64,000 nucleotides of DNA from Capsulimonas corticalis (GCF_003574315.2 NZ_AP025739.1:62001-126000), one strand, 5' to 3'. Shown: positions 33,745 through 42,571, counted from the first letter of the stretch. Notes: generated from the sequence alone by a model not told the origin. Translations and numbers: made by a program.

Positions 33745-34413
33745 CTATCCTGCAAACTCATACAGCGCCGCCGGGCGGTGTGCGCCGCGTACTTCTTCGG
33801 TGGTCTGGGACAGAATGCCGAGGGACAGAATCCATTTACGGAAGTTGCGTTTGTCGAGTTCACGGCCCATCAGGGTTTCGTAGACTTCTTGAAGCTGGGT
33901 GAGGGTGAATTTGGCGGGGAGGAGGCCGCGCGCGACGTAGCCGGCTTCGACTTTGGCGCGCAGCGATTTGTGCGCGTCTTCGAGAATCTTAATGTGATCG
34001 AAGGCGAGCGGGAGCGGGAGGTCGTCGATGGGGAACCAGTTGGCGTCGGCGGCGTCGGTGTCGGCGCGCAGGATCACGCGGTCGCTGGGGATGAGCGCGG
34101 TGAAGGCGAGGGTGATGACGCGCGTGCGCGGGTCGCGGCCGGGATCGCCGTAGGCGCGCAGCTGTTCCAGAGCGGCGTCGGTGACGCCGGTTTCTTCGCG
34201 CAGTTCCCGCTCGGCGGCCGCCTCCAGGGTTTCCTCCATGCGGACGAAGCCGCCGGGGATCGCCCACAGGCCCTCGAACGGCCAGGCTTTGCGCTGAATC
34301 AGCAGGACCTGAAGCGTGCGATGACGGAGGGTGAAGATGACGATGTCGGCGGTGACGGAAGGCCGTTCAAACTGCGTGACATCGTAGGCGAGCGCGGGAT
34401 CGAGGTCGGGCAT
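33745..34413 (-). CDS. nrtR: NrtR-type Nudix-domain transcriptional repressor
   Basis: Encodes 222 residues. The Nudix box GGFVRMEETLEAAAERELREE is intact (ADP-ribose pyrophosphatase-like fold), followed by a C-terminal winged-helix (LPAKFTLTQLQEVYE, DKRNFRKWILSLGIL). NrtR proteins repress NAD synthesis genes and release DNA when ADP-ribose or related nucleotides rise. The divergent-position promoter has TTGACA (34455-34460) and TAAGAT (34431-34436), and a GTGT-N7-ACAC site (34415-34429) covers its start, so autoregulation is likely. Confidence 0.88.
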   Translation of the reverse strand: MPDLDPALAYDVTQFERPSVTADIVIFTLRHRTLQVLLIQRKAWPFEGLWAIPGGFVRMEETLEAAAERELREETGVTDAALEQLRAYGDPGRDPRTRVITLAFTALIPSDRVILRADTDAADANWFPIDDLPLPLAFDHIKILEDAHKSLRAKVEAGYVARGLLPAKFTLTQLQEVYETLMGRELDKRNFRKWILSLGILSQTTEEVRGAHRPAALYEFAG

Positions 34414-34414
34414 G

Positions 34415-34460
34415 GTGTTCTCCAGACACGATCTTATCTGAAGAGTGAGGGAATTGTCAA
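34415..34460 (-). promoter_or_regulatory. nrtR promoter with overlapping operator
   Basis: On the minus strand: -35 TTGACA (34455-34460), 18-bp spacer, -10 TAAGAT (34431-34436). GTGT-N7-ACAC at 34415-34429 matches the build of the two NAD-operon operators and contains the ribosome site GGAGA. Confidence 0.65.
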
Positions 34461-34485
34461 GCGGCGGGAGTGGTGTACACAGATC

Positions 34486-34513
34486 GGCGCCGGCGGTTTC
34501 CCCCGCCGGCGCC
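34486..34513 (-). terminator. G+C-rich hairpin after the GH43 gene
   Basis: An 11-bp perfect inverted repeat (34486-34496 with 34503-34513), 18 bp beyond the GH43 stop. No T-run follows, so termination efficiency is uncertain. Confidence 0.45.
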
Positions 34514-34530
34514 GTCCGAACATTGCCAAA

Positions 34531-35538
34531 TCAAGGCGTGGCAACGCGCGGCCAGCCGTCGCGGTCCCAGGTTAATTTGTCCACGTTTGCCGTGGTGGCG
34601 CCGCTTTTGTCTTTGGCCCATTCATAATGCGTGGTCAGCCAGTCGCCGTCTTTGTCGAACAGCACGCCGACATGGCCTGGGCCAACTTCGCTTCCATCTG
34701 ATTTCTTGTTGTCCAGGAAGATCGTCCCGCCGCCGTCTTTCAGATCCTTGCCGTCTTTGTCGAGGAAGGGGCCGGTGACGTTCTTGGAGCGTCCCATGCG
34801 AATGTTATACGTGCTTTTTTCGCCCTGGCAGCAGGATCCCCAATTCACGAACAGATAGTACCAGCCGTCGTGGGGAATGATGGCGGACGCTTCGATGTCC
34901 CCGTAGGGCGGGCTGGGATGCGTGGCGATCTTGACGGGAACGGCCCCGGCCGCCGTCTTGCCGGATTCGGGATCGATCTTTACGACATAGATGCCGCTGA
35001 AGTACGAACCGAAGCTCAGCCAGGGCTGGCCGTGAAAATCGACGAAGATGCAGGGATCGATCGTATTGAAACCCTGCGAGGTGGGAGACTGGACGACGAC
35101 GCCCCGATCAACCCAGGCGCGGGGATCGAGCGTGCTATTCGTCGCCACTCCGATCCCCGATCTTTGGCTGCCGAACGACGAGTAAGAGTAGTAGAGATGA
35201 TACTGCCCGTGGAAGTAATGGATGTCCGGCGCCCAGGCGTTGTTATGCCGATTCTCCGGGACCGCCTCCGATACCCAGGCGGGACGCACCGCGAACACGG
35301 GGCCACGGTCCGTCCAATGCAGACGGTCCGTGGAGGAAAACTGCTGGACGCCGCGACCGGTGCCGTAGATCCAGTACGTTCCGTCCTGCTTCACCATCGT
35401 GGAAGGGTCGCGGACAAGGCAGTCGGTCTCGGCGGCGCGCAGCACGCCCGGCGCCAGCAGGGCGCAGATCGCAAAGATCGCCAGAGATCGGTTCTTGACG
35501 GAGCGCGCGTCGACGCTGCGCGAGGACATACGGATCAC
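34531..35538 (-). CDS. GH43 arabinan endo-1,5-alpha-L-arabinosidase-like, exported
   Basis: Encodes 335 residues. A signal peptide (to about residue 35, ending LRAA) precedes a five-bladed propeller domain. RDPSTMVKQDGTYWIYGTG carries the general-base Asp, NTIDPCIFVD the pKa-modulating Asp and GDIEASAI the general-acid Glu; WAPDIHYFHGQYHLYYS is typical of arabinanases. It would cut alpha-1,5-arabinan in plant cell-wall material outside the cytoplasm. Confidence 0.88.
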   Translation of the reverse strand: MIRMSSRSVDARSVKNRSLAIFAICALLAPGVLRAAETDCLVRDPSTMVKQDGTYWIYGTGRGVQQFSSTDRLHWTDRGPVFAVRPAWVSEAVPENRHNNAWAPDIHYFHGQYHLYYSYSSFGSQRSGIGVATNSTLDPRAWVDRGVVVQSPTSQGFNTIDPCIFVDFHGQPWLSFGSYFSGIYVVKIDPESGKTAAGAVPVKIATHPSPPYGDIEASAIIPHDGWYYLFVNWGSCCQGEKSTYNIRMGRSKNVTGPFLDKDGKDLKDGGGTIFLDNKKSDGSEVGPGHVGVLFDKDGDWLTTHYEWAKDKSGATTANVDKLTWDRDGWPRVATP

Positions 35539-35571
35539 GAGAGTTTCTCCTGTGGTTGGGTGAGTTGTGTG

Positions 35572-36444
35572 TTATTCCGAGGATGGACGCACGATGGCGT
35601 CGGACATGCGGGCGACGCGCGCCATTTCGCGGACATCGTGCACGCGGACGATATCCGCGCCGGCGGCGATGCTGAGCGCCACCGTCGCCGCCGTGCCCTC
35701 GCGCCGGTCCATCGGATCTTCTGTACCGAGCACGGCGCCGATGAATCGTTTGCGCGATGCGCCGATCACCATCGGCGCGCCGATCAGCTGAAGCTCGCGC
35801 AGGCGGCGCAGGATCTCCAGATTCTGCTCGGTATTCTTCCCAAAGCCCAGACCAGGATCGATCAGCAGCTGCTCCGGCCATACGCCCAGGGCGCGGACGG
35901 CGGCGATACGGTCGAAGAAGTAGGCGGCGATATCGGACAGGATGTCGCCGTACCGCGCCTTCGCCACATCGCGCGGCTTGCCCGGCAGGTGCATCAGAAT
36001 CGCGGGGACGCCTCGCCTGGCCACCAACGGCGCCATCTCCGGGTCGTAGGACAGGGCGCTGATGTCGTTGACGATCGACGCGCCGGCGTCCAGCGCGGCC
36101 TCGGCGACGGCGGCCTTATACGTATCGATCGACAAAAGAACGTCGGGGAATTCGGAAGCGATCTGGGTGATGGCGGGAAGGACGCGGCGCAGCTCTTCCT
36201 CGGGATTGAGGGGGCTGGAGTCGCGGAAAGTGGCGGGACGGGTGCTTTCGCCGCCGATATCGAGAATATCGGCGCCGTCCGCGATCATCTGGCGCGCGTG
36301 GGCGACGGCGGCGGCGGGGTCCGCGTATTGACCGCCATCCGAAAAGGAATCGGGGGTGACGTTCAGCACACCCATCACCAGGGTGCGCGTCCCCATGCCG
36401 ATCTGCCGGAGGCGATTCAATTGTAGTAGCGAGCGCCGCCCCAA
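35572..36444 (-). CDS. folP: Dihydropteroate synthase
   Basis: Encodes 290 residues from a TTG at 36444 that overlaps the TPR gene end by 28 bp; the ATG at 36396 is an alternative just after that gene. MGVLNVTPDSFSDGG, DILDIGGESTRP, SIDTYK, DPGLGFGK and IGASRKRF are all present. It joins p-aminobenzoate to dihydropterin pyrophosphate in folate synthesis. It is the target of sulfonamides in other bacteria. Confidence 0.93.
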   Translation of the reverse strand: MGRRSLLQLNRLRQIGMGTRTLVMGVLNVTPDSFSDGGQYADPAAAVAHARQMIADGADILDIGGESTRPATFRDSSPLNPEEELRRVLPAITQIASEFPDVLLSIDTYKAAVAEAALDAGASIVNDISALSYDPEMAPLVARRGVPAILMHLPGKPRDVAKARYGDILSDIAAYFFDRIAAVRALGVWPEQLLIDPGLGFGKNTEQNLEILRRLRELQLIGAPMVIGASRKRFIGAVLGTEDPMDRREGTAATVALSIAAGADIVRVHDVREMARVARMSDAIVRPSSE

Positions 36445-37253
36445 TTGGAGGCGTCCGCCTGCCCCTGAGCCACCTCGGAGAAGTGCTCCACGGTCAGGTG
36501 GCGAATGCGGGTCAGGCCCTCATCGCTCAGCGCGTAGCCGCGCTCGGCGATGGCGTCGTCGGCGTTGGTGCGCAGCTGATGCTGGAAGTGCCAATCTTCG
36601 CTGGCGAGCAGCAAAATCTGGCGCATCTGGAACTCGTCCAGCGCCTCCAGCGCCTCCTCGGCTTCCTCATACAGGTCCGTGGTGGTTTCGGCCAGATCGC
36701 GCGCTCGGGAGAACTCACGAACGGCGCCGGGAACATTGCCTTGCTGCTGGAAAAGTAACGCGCGCTTGTAGTGGTGGCTGGGACTGTACGGGTCGAGGCG
36801 AACCATTTCCGCCGTGACATGCAGCGCCTTCTCGATCTGGCCGACCTGAAGATAGGCGATGCTCAGCACGTCCCGCGCGAAGATGCTGCGCGGCAGCATG
36901 GACAGCAGGGCTTTCGCTTCGGCGATCACTTCGGGAAAACGTCCGGTTTCGAGCAGGGTATCGATCAGGGCTTCACGGGAGTCTCGGTGATGGGGGTTGA
37001 GAAAACTGGCTTTGCGAAACGCGGTCAGCGCCGCATCGATCCGGCGCGCTTCACGAAATAAAATGCCCAGCTTGAGCATGGCGATGGCGTTTTCCGGCTG
37101 CAGATTCACCACTTCGGACTGACAGGCGATGGCCTCGTCGACACGTCCCTCGCTGGCAAGCGTCTCGGCGCGCTTGGCCAGGCGCCGGGCGCGCGCCTGC
37201 ATTCGGCGGCTCTCGCCAGCCGATGCATCTTCAAAGACGGTAGTATTCATCAC
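36417..37253 (-). CDS. TPR-repeat protein
   Basis: Encodes 278 residues. At least four tetratricopeptide units lie between residues 30 and 200 (for example GRVDEAIACQSEVVNLQPENAIAM and RRIDAALTAFRKASFLNPHH split across helices). No signal peptide. It precedes and overlaps folP, but a functional link is not apparent. A scaffold for protein contacts is the general role. Confidence 0.8.
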   Translation of the reverse strand: MMNTTVFEDASAGESRRMQARARRLAKRAETLASEGRVDEAIACQSEVVNLQPENAIAMLKLGILFREARRIDAALTAFRKASFLNPHHRDSREALIDTLLETGRFPEVIAEAKALLSMLPRSIFARDVLSIAYLQVGQIEKALHVTAEMVRLDPYSPSHHYKRALLFQQQGNVPGAVREFSRARDLAETTTDLYEEAEEALEALDEFQMRQILLLASEDWHFQHQLRTNADDAIAERGYALSDEGLTRIRHLTVEHFSEVAQGQADASNWGGARYYN

Positions 37254-37428
37254 TCAAATGTCCTCTGTCACTCACCCGATCATTTCAAAAACAGCGCATT
37301 AAATATTAAGATACCCGTTTTTGCGCCGACTTGACACATCCTCACGAGCGAAAGCGGAATTGTTTGATTTTCTTAATAATTTTGCGCGCAGGCGTCCCGA
37401 TTCCCGCCGCGGAACGGGGAAAATCGGA

Positions 37429-38346
37429 TCAAATCATCGGTAAAATCGGGCCGGTCGCGACACGGTCGCGGGTCGGGACCTCGCAGTCGGCGAGTACGCC
37501 GCTGGAGGCGCAGTCTTCGCAGCCGCCTTCGCGATGATCGACGCATCCCGGCACTTCCCCGATGTCCTTGAACCGGACTTCGATGAACTTCTGGGTCTCC
37601 AGCTGGACTGTGATCATCTGCTGAATGACGTTGACTTCCTCGACCTTGGCGCGCCCCATCGGCGTCATCACGACCATGCCCGGGGCCGGCAGCTTCGGCG
37701 CGCCGGTCTCGGGCATGTTGTGCTCGTAGCGCAGGCAGCACATCAGCTTGCCGCACAGACCGGTGAACTTGGCGGGGTTGAGCGAAAGGTTCTGCGTCTT
37801 CGCCATCTTCATGGAGACGGGCTCGAACTCGCGCAGGAAAGTGGAGCAGCAGGTGGGGCGGCCGCAGGGGCCGATGCCGGTGACGATCTTCGCATGGTCG
37901 CGCGGGCCGACCTGATGCATCTGCACGCGGGTGTGCAGCACGGCGGCGATCTCGCGGACCAGCTCCCGGAAGTCGATGCGGCCCTCGGCCGTGAAGTGGA
38001 ACGTGACCTGGGCGCCGTCGAACGCCCACTCACACTCGATCAGCTTCATCGGAAGCTTGAGCAGCGCGATCTTTTGCTTGCAGGTGACGAAGGCTTCCGC
38101 CTGACGCCGCGCGTTGCGCTCCCGGCGCTCAAAGTCGTCGGGCCGGGCCGCGCGCACGATCTTCATCAGCGGCGCCGCGGCCTCACTGTCGGGGATCATG
38201 CGCTCCGTCATCATGATGAAGCCGAATTCCAGACCGTGCTCCGTTTCCAGGATGACGGCGTCGTTCTCCTCCAGCGTAAGGGTGCAAGGATCGCAATAGA
38301 AAATTTTACCGATGGGCTTGAACGCCACTCCCACAACGATGGGCAT
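37429..38346 (-). CDS. ricT: RicT-like PSP1-domain protein
   Basis: Encodes 305 residues from the ATG at 38346; a longer frame lacks support. It starts PIVVGVAFKPIGKIFYCDP. The PSP1 C-terminal domain carries conserved cysteines (PCGRPTCCSTF, LCGKLMCCLRYEHN), which in Bacillus RicT help hold Fe-S clusters of the RicAFT complex that aids RNase Y and mRNA maturation. A Cys-rich tail (VPGCVDHREGGCEDC) is extra. Confidence 0.88.
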   Translation of the reverse strand: MPIVVGVAFKPIGKIFYCDPCTLTLEENDAVILETEHGLEFGFIMMTERMIPDSEAAAPLMKIVRAARPDDFERRERNARRQAEAFVTCKQKIALLKLPMKLIECEWAFDGAQVTFHFTAEGRIDFRELVREIAAVLHTRVQMHQVGPRDHAKIVTGIGPCGRPTCCSTFLREFEPVSMKMAKTQNLSLNPAKFTGLCGKLMCCLRYEHNMPETGAPKLPAPGMVVMTPMGRAKVEEVNVIQQMITVQLETQKFIEVRFKDIGEVPGCVDHREGGCEDCASSGVLADCEVPTRDRVATGPILPMI

Positions 38347-38395
38347 AACAGAACCTAACTCACGGATCAGCCGTGGCAACCGGGAACAACGCGAA

Positions 38396-38695
38396 TCAGC
38401 GACCGTCGCCGCCGCGAAGCCGATGCAAGAGCTTTCCCCAAAATCCCTGTGGAGCCGAATGCGGCGAATCGTCATGAAGCGCGCGCGACGACAATCCGGC
38501 TCCATTCATCTGTGACAGCACGCGCTCCCGAGAGGCGCGCTCGGCGTGTTCGGGCGCTTCGGGCGTGACAAGCGCCGCCTGGGCCAGCCGCACGGACCCC
38601 GCGAGCGACTGTGTCTCCGGGTCGGACGGCGCGGGGGCGAGGTCGCCCTGCGCCATGCGGTCGTCAATGTGTTTCGCCAGTGCTTCTTCCGACAT
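38396..38695 (-). CDS. Small protein coupled to the ECF sigma factor
   Basis: Encodes 99 residues and overlaps the sigma factor gene end by 32 bp. The N-terminal 20 residues (SEEALAKHIDDRMAQGDL) look like the start of zinc-less anti-sigma factors. There is no membrane helix and no HxxxCxxC motif. The C-terminus is basic (GKLLHRLRGG). Possibly a shortened cytoplasmic anti-sigma factor. Confidence 0.5.
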   Translation of the reverse strand: MSEEALAKHIDDRMAQGDLAPAPSDPETQSLAGSVRLAQAALVTPEAPEHAERASRERVLSQMNGAGLSSRALHDDSPHSAPQGFWGKLLHRLRGGDGR

Positions 38696-39407
38696 GTTGC
38701 ATCACCCCTGAGACACGCCGCCGCGCTTCCTCACGCCCCGTCTCCAGTCTCTCCACACTGTCCAGGCGCCGGCTGATCTCGCCGCGCAGCGCCACCACGG
38801 CGCGATGCAGCAGAGACTTGACCGCCGATTCGGACCGCTCCATCAGCGGCGCGATCTCCTTCAGCGACAGATCGCCCAAAAACCGATAAATCAGCACTTC
38901 GCTCTGGTCCGCCGGCAGCGTCGCGATCGCCGCGCGCACCAATTGCTGGACCTCATGCCGCTCCACGACTTCCTGCGGCGACAAGTTCGCCTCGCCGCGC
39001 GCGGGCGTCCGGTCCGCCAGCAAATCCCGCATCCCTTCCACTAACGGCGCATCCAGAGACACGGTTCCCGATGGCGGCCGCTGCCGGCAGGAGTCCACAA
39101 TCAAATTCGTGGCGATACGATGCAGCCAGGGGTAAAGAGAGGCGTCCTGCGGCATGCCGGCCTTAAAATGGAACCTGGGCAGCGAGGAAAGCGCGCGCAG
39201 AAAGGTTTCCGAAGCGACATCTTCCGCATCGCTCGCGTTATTGGTTTTGAGGTAGGCGAGCCGATAGATCCGCGCGTAGTAGCGGCTGTGCAGAGCGGCG
39301 AACGCATCGCCGGAACCCCGCTTCGCCGCCTCCACCAGCGCCCGATCGCTTTCCCCCGCCGCACCCGTTTCACCGGGCGGCAACGCCATGATCAGAGCCA
39401 AAAACAT
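38664..39407 (-). CDS. ECF-type RNA polymerase sigma factor
   Basis: Encodes 247 residues; AGGGG lies 6 bases before the ATG. Region 2 (DAFAALHSRYYARIYRLAY, DAEDVASETFLRAL) and region 4 (LPADQSEVLIYRFLGDLSLKE split by its HTH, then SAVKSLLHRAVVALR) are clear. The last 35 residues are an extra basic tail. It would direct RNA polymerase to a stress or envelope regulon. The overlapping downstream small gene probably controls it. Confidence 0.88.
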   Translation of the reverse strand: MFLALIMALPPGETGAAGESDRALVEAAKRGSGDAFAALHSRYYARIYRLAYLKTNNASDAEDVASETFLRALSSLPRFHFKAGMPQDASLYPWLHRIATNLIVDSCRQRPPSGTVSLDAPLVEGMRDLLADRTPARGEANLSPQEVVERHEVQQLVRAAIATLPADQSEVLIYRFLGDLSLKEIAPLMERSESAVKSLLHRAVVALRGEISRRLDSVERLETGREEARRRVSGVMQHVGRSTGETH

Positions 39408-39551
39408 GCGTATCCCCTGAGTAATATACCATAGCGGAGGGGGAAATACAACTACGAGATGAGAGGAGGCTAATGGAGCCGATGTCGTCTATATCTATCA
39501 ACAACGGATATCAGTCGCGCGCCGACAGAATCGATCTCCAATACCATCGCC

Positions 39552-40697
39552 CTACCCCTTCACCACCACCCGCGCCACGCGCGATGTCAGGCAGGTGGTG
39601 ATCTCGTGGGGCGTCGCGCCGATAGCGTCGGCCATGGCGCCGGCGGCGAGGATTTCGGGGCCGTCCGCTCCGACAATGGTCGCGATGTCGCCGGCCTGAA
39701 CATCGGGAATATTGGAAACGTCCACGACCATTTGATCCATGCAGACCCTGCCGCGGATCGGCGCGCGGCGGCCGTGGATCAGGACGCAGCCGCCGGCGGT
39801 GTGGCGGCGGGAGTAGCCGTCGCCGTAGCCGACGCCGACAGTGGCGTAAACGCCGCCGCCATCGGGAACGGTGTAGGTCTTGCCATAGGAGACCGTGTCG
39901 CCGGCGCGCAGGCGATGCACGAGGATCACGCGGGACTTCAGGGACAGCACGGGACGCCATTCATACGACGACTGCGCCCACACGCCGGGCGCGGGTTCGA
40001 CGCCGTAGAGCAGCAGGCCGGGACGCACGAGCTGATACGCGCCGGCGGCTCCCAGCAGCATGGCGGCCGGCGAATTGCTGGCATGGATCGTCAGACCCCG
40101 GGCGCGCTCCCCCAACCCCGCGAGCGCGGACTGGAACAGGGCGAGCTGCGCGCGCGCGTCCTCGGGGTCTTCATCGGCGCTGGCGAAGTGCGTGGCGATC
40201 CCCGTCAGACGCACATTCGGCAGAGATCTCAGCGCGGCGAGAGCATCCGAAGCTTCATCCGTCGTAAAGCCCGAACGCCCCATCCCCGTATCGATATCGA
40301 GATGGACCTCAGCCGTCTTTGCCTGCGCTTCGGCGGCTTTGGACAGCGCCGCTCCCATCTCACGACTGCTGACGACGGTGGTGAGATCATACGCGACGAT
40401 TGCATCGGCTTCGTGCGGCGTGACGGGGCTGAGCAGATAGATCCGGGCGTCCGCGCCGGCGATCTGCCGGGCGGCGACGCCTTCCAGGGTAGTGGCGACG
40501 CCGAAGTCGCGCGCGCCGAGCGCATGCGCCTGGCGAACGATAATCTCCAGGCCATGCCCGTAGGCGTTGGCTTTGACGATCACCATCACGCGCGCGCCGT
40601 ACGGCTGAGTATAGAGCGCCTGAAGGTTGGCGAGGTTATGGGCGAGAGCATCGGCGTCGATCTGGGCCCAGGTGCGGGACTGTGGTGAAAGTGACAT
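39552..40697 (-). CDS. alr: Alanine racemase
   Basis: Encodes 381 residues. VMVIVKANAYGHG holds the PLP-binding Lys, and the C-terminal VGVGYGDGYSRR holds the catalytic Tyr; the barrel motif IHASNSPA is present. It makes D-alanine for peptidoglycan. A 19-bp hairpin separates it from the next upstream gene. Confidence 0.93.
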   Translation of the reverse strand: MSLSPQSRTWAQIDADALAHNLANLQALYTQPYGARVMVIVKANAYGHGLEIIVRQAHALGARDFGVATTLEGVAARQIAGADARIYLLSPVTPHEADAIVAYDLTTVVSSREMGAALSKAAEAQAKTAEVHLDIDTGMGRSGFTTDEASDALAALRSLPNVRLTGIATHFASADEDPEDARAQLALFQSALAGLGERARGLTIHASNSPAAMLLGAAGAYQLVRPGLLLYGVEPAPGVWAQSSYEWRPVLSLKSRVILVHRLRAGDTVSYGKTYTVPDGGGVYATVGVGYGDGYSRRHTAGGCVLIHGRRAPIRGRVCMDQMVVDVSNIPDVQAGDIATIVGADGPEILAAGAMADAIGATPHEITTCLTSRVARVVVKG

Positions 40698-40711
40698 GAG
40701 GATCTACGGAA

Positions 40712-40755
40712 GACGCCGCCGCGCACGCTTTTTAGGAAGCGTGCGCGGCGGCGTC
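40712..40755 (-). terminator. Long hairpin 3' of the phosphodiester glycosidase gene
   Basis: A perfect 19-bp inverted repeat (40712-40730 with 40737-40755), just after the glycosidase stop on the minus strand and just before alr. The sequence after the stem on the minus strand (TTCCG) has no strong T-run, so it may act as an mRNA end hairpin or partial terminator. Confidence 0.6.
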
Positions 40756-40765
40756 AAGGCAAGAA

Positions 40766-42571
40766 TTAGTTGCGTGCGAGGACGGACGGTTTCTGCGGAG
40801 CCGACGTGCGGCGGTACGGCGCCGGGACCAGCTGATCCAGCGCGCGCTCGTAGCGCTCCTTGCGGCCGTAGACCACGATCATGTTCGTGAGCTTGCGGCC
40901 CGGCCGGGCGAGCGTCGTCCCATTGTAGTAAAAGCCCGTGCTGGTGCCGGCGTCCAGGTTCATCGCCTCCGAGCAGCCAAGACCGCGCATGACGCGGGCC
41001 AGACGTCCCAGATAGATCGAATCGCGGGTCATCGCGAACACGAGCTTGTTACCGGAGGTGATGCCGACGGCGATCCGAGAGTTGGGCGCAAGCATGTGCT
41101 TGTCGCGGAAGCGCTCGGCTCGGGGATCGAGCACGATGCGGCTGCCTTGCAGCAGGCGCGGGCCGCAGGCGCAGACGAAGTCATACGCGCTCCAGTCGTG
41201 ATGCCGGCCCCAGGTGCAGCTCACCATGTCCGCCTTGTTGTTGGGGGTAACGCACAGCGCCGTTCCCATGCCGCCAAAGTGGACCAGGCTGCCGCCGATC
41301 ACGATATCTCCGACCGGCTTGAGGTTGTCCAGCGAGAAGAACGTCCCGGTAACAGCCACGTTCGGGTTCGCCCGGTCGATCATCTGCCGGAAGGCTTCCG
41401 AAGTCCCATCGCCGTTGCGCGCCATCACGGCGGACACTTTGACATTGGGATCGTTCAAATCGACCGTAATGACCTTCACGGGCACGTTCGCCACATTCGT
41501 CTGCCAGAACTTGATGCTGCGGCCGCCGCTGCCGTCGCCGTTCGTCGCTACATAGTGCGAACGCTGGGCGGCGATGTGCGCGTTGTGCGCCGCGAGTCGG
41601 GCCTGATGGAGCGCCTGAGCCCGCAGAAGACGCGCATTGTGCGCGGACTGCTTCTTCTCAAAGGCCGCGCGCCAGGCCGCGACCTTTCGGTCATGCTCGG
41701 CCTGCATCGCGGCCACGCGGCGATCGTGCGCCGATTGCGCGGCGGCGACACGGGCGTCGTGCGCGGCCTGCATGGCGGCGAGGCGGCGGTCGTGCGCCGA
41801 CTGCGCTTTCGAAGCGTGCGTCTGCGCCGCACGGACGGCGTTTTCATGCGCGGCGCGCGCAATGCGCGCTTTGCGGTCGTGATTGGCCTGCTCGGCGGCG
41901 GCGCGGCGGTCGTGCAGGTTCTGCTGCATCGCCCATTTGTGATGCTGCGCCGCCTGGGCGGCCGCCATCCGGCGCGCTTTCAAACTCTGCGACACGGCGG
42001 CCGCATGGTCCATCGCCGCCTGCTTCGCCGCCAGGCGGCGCGCATGCTCGGACTTCGCGGCGCGCGCCTCGCGCGAATGCGGTTTCTTCGCGGCCAGACG
42101 CTGCGCGCGGGCCGCGATCAGGGCCGCCCGGTGGTTATGCTGCGCGATTGCCGCCAGATGCTGTTCGTGCAGCGCCTGCTGCTGGGCCAGGCGCTGGTTG
42201 TGCTGGCGCAGCGCGCGGCGTTCTTTGGGACTGAGTTCGCGGACCTTCGCGATATGCGCGCGCCACGCGGCCTTTTGCTTGGCCGCCAGACGCCTGGCGT
42301 GAAGCGCGCTTTGCTTCGCGCGCAGCGCGTTTTGCCGGGCGAGAAGCGCATGCTGCTTTGCATGGATTGCCTGCTGCTGGGCGGCGAGACGCCTGGCGTG
42401 CGCGCTCTTATGCGAGGCCGCCGCCGGCTGCGCCGGCGCGGATTTATGTTTTGTGTTATGGTGATGCGAGCCCGATGCGGACTGGCTCTTGCCGGAAGCG
42501 CTCACAGCGGAGAGGCTGCTGGCGGCCAAGAGACAGAGAGCAACGGATGCAGCGCGACGTTGGAACTTCAT
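40766..42571 (-). CDS. Phosphodiester glycosidase (NAGPA/DUF2233) domain protein with long Ala/His helix
   Basis: Encodes 601 residues. A signal peptide (to about residue 25) leads into about 310 residues built almost only of Ala, His, Gln, Arg, Lys with repeated 11- to 17-residue units (AHDRRVAAMQ, ARRLAAKQ types), predicted as one long coiled or single alpha-helix. From about residue 345 the NAGPA domain follows (VKVITVDLNDPNVKVSAV, FFSLDNLKPVGD, MNLDAGTSTGFYYNG). The domain cleaves sugar-phosphate diesters or binds wall polymers. The helix may reach through or span the periplasm or wall. Confidence 0.8.
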   Translation of the reverse strand: MKFQRRAASVALCLLAASSLSAVSASGKSQSASGSHHHNTKHKSAPAQPAAASHKSAHARRLAAQQQAIHAKQHALLARQNALRAKQSALHARRLAAKQKAAWRAHIAKVRELSPKERRALRQHNQRLAQQQALHEQHLAAIAQHNHRAALIAARAQRLAAKKPHSREARAAKSEHARRLAAKQAAMDHAAAVSQSLKARRMAAAQAAQHHKWAMQQNLHDRRAAAEQANHDRKARIARAAHENAVRAAQTHASKAQSAHDRRLAAMQAAHDARVAAAQSAHDRRVAAMQAEHDRKVAAWRAAFEKKQSAHNARLLRAQALHQARLAAHNAHIAAQRSHYVATNGDGSGGRSIKFWQTNVANVPVKVITVDLNDPNVKVSAVMARNGDGTSEAFRQMIDRANPNVAVTGTFFSLDNLKPVGDIVIGGSLVHFGGMGTALCVTPNNKADMVSCTWGRHHDWSAYDFVCACGPRLLQGSRIVLDPRAERFRDKHMLAPNSRIAVGITSGNKLVFAMTRDSIYLGRLARVMRGLGCSEAMNLDAGTSTGFYYNGTTLARPGRKLTNMIVVYGRKERYERALDQLVPAPYRRTSAPQKPSVLARN

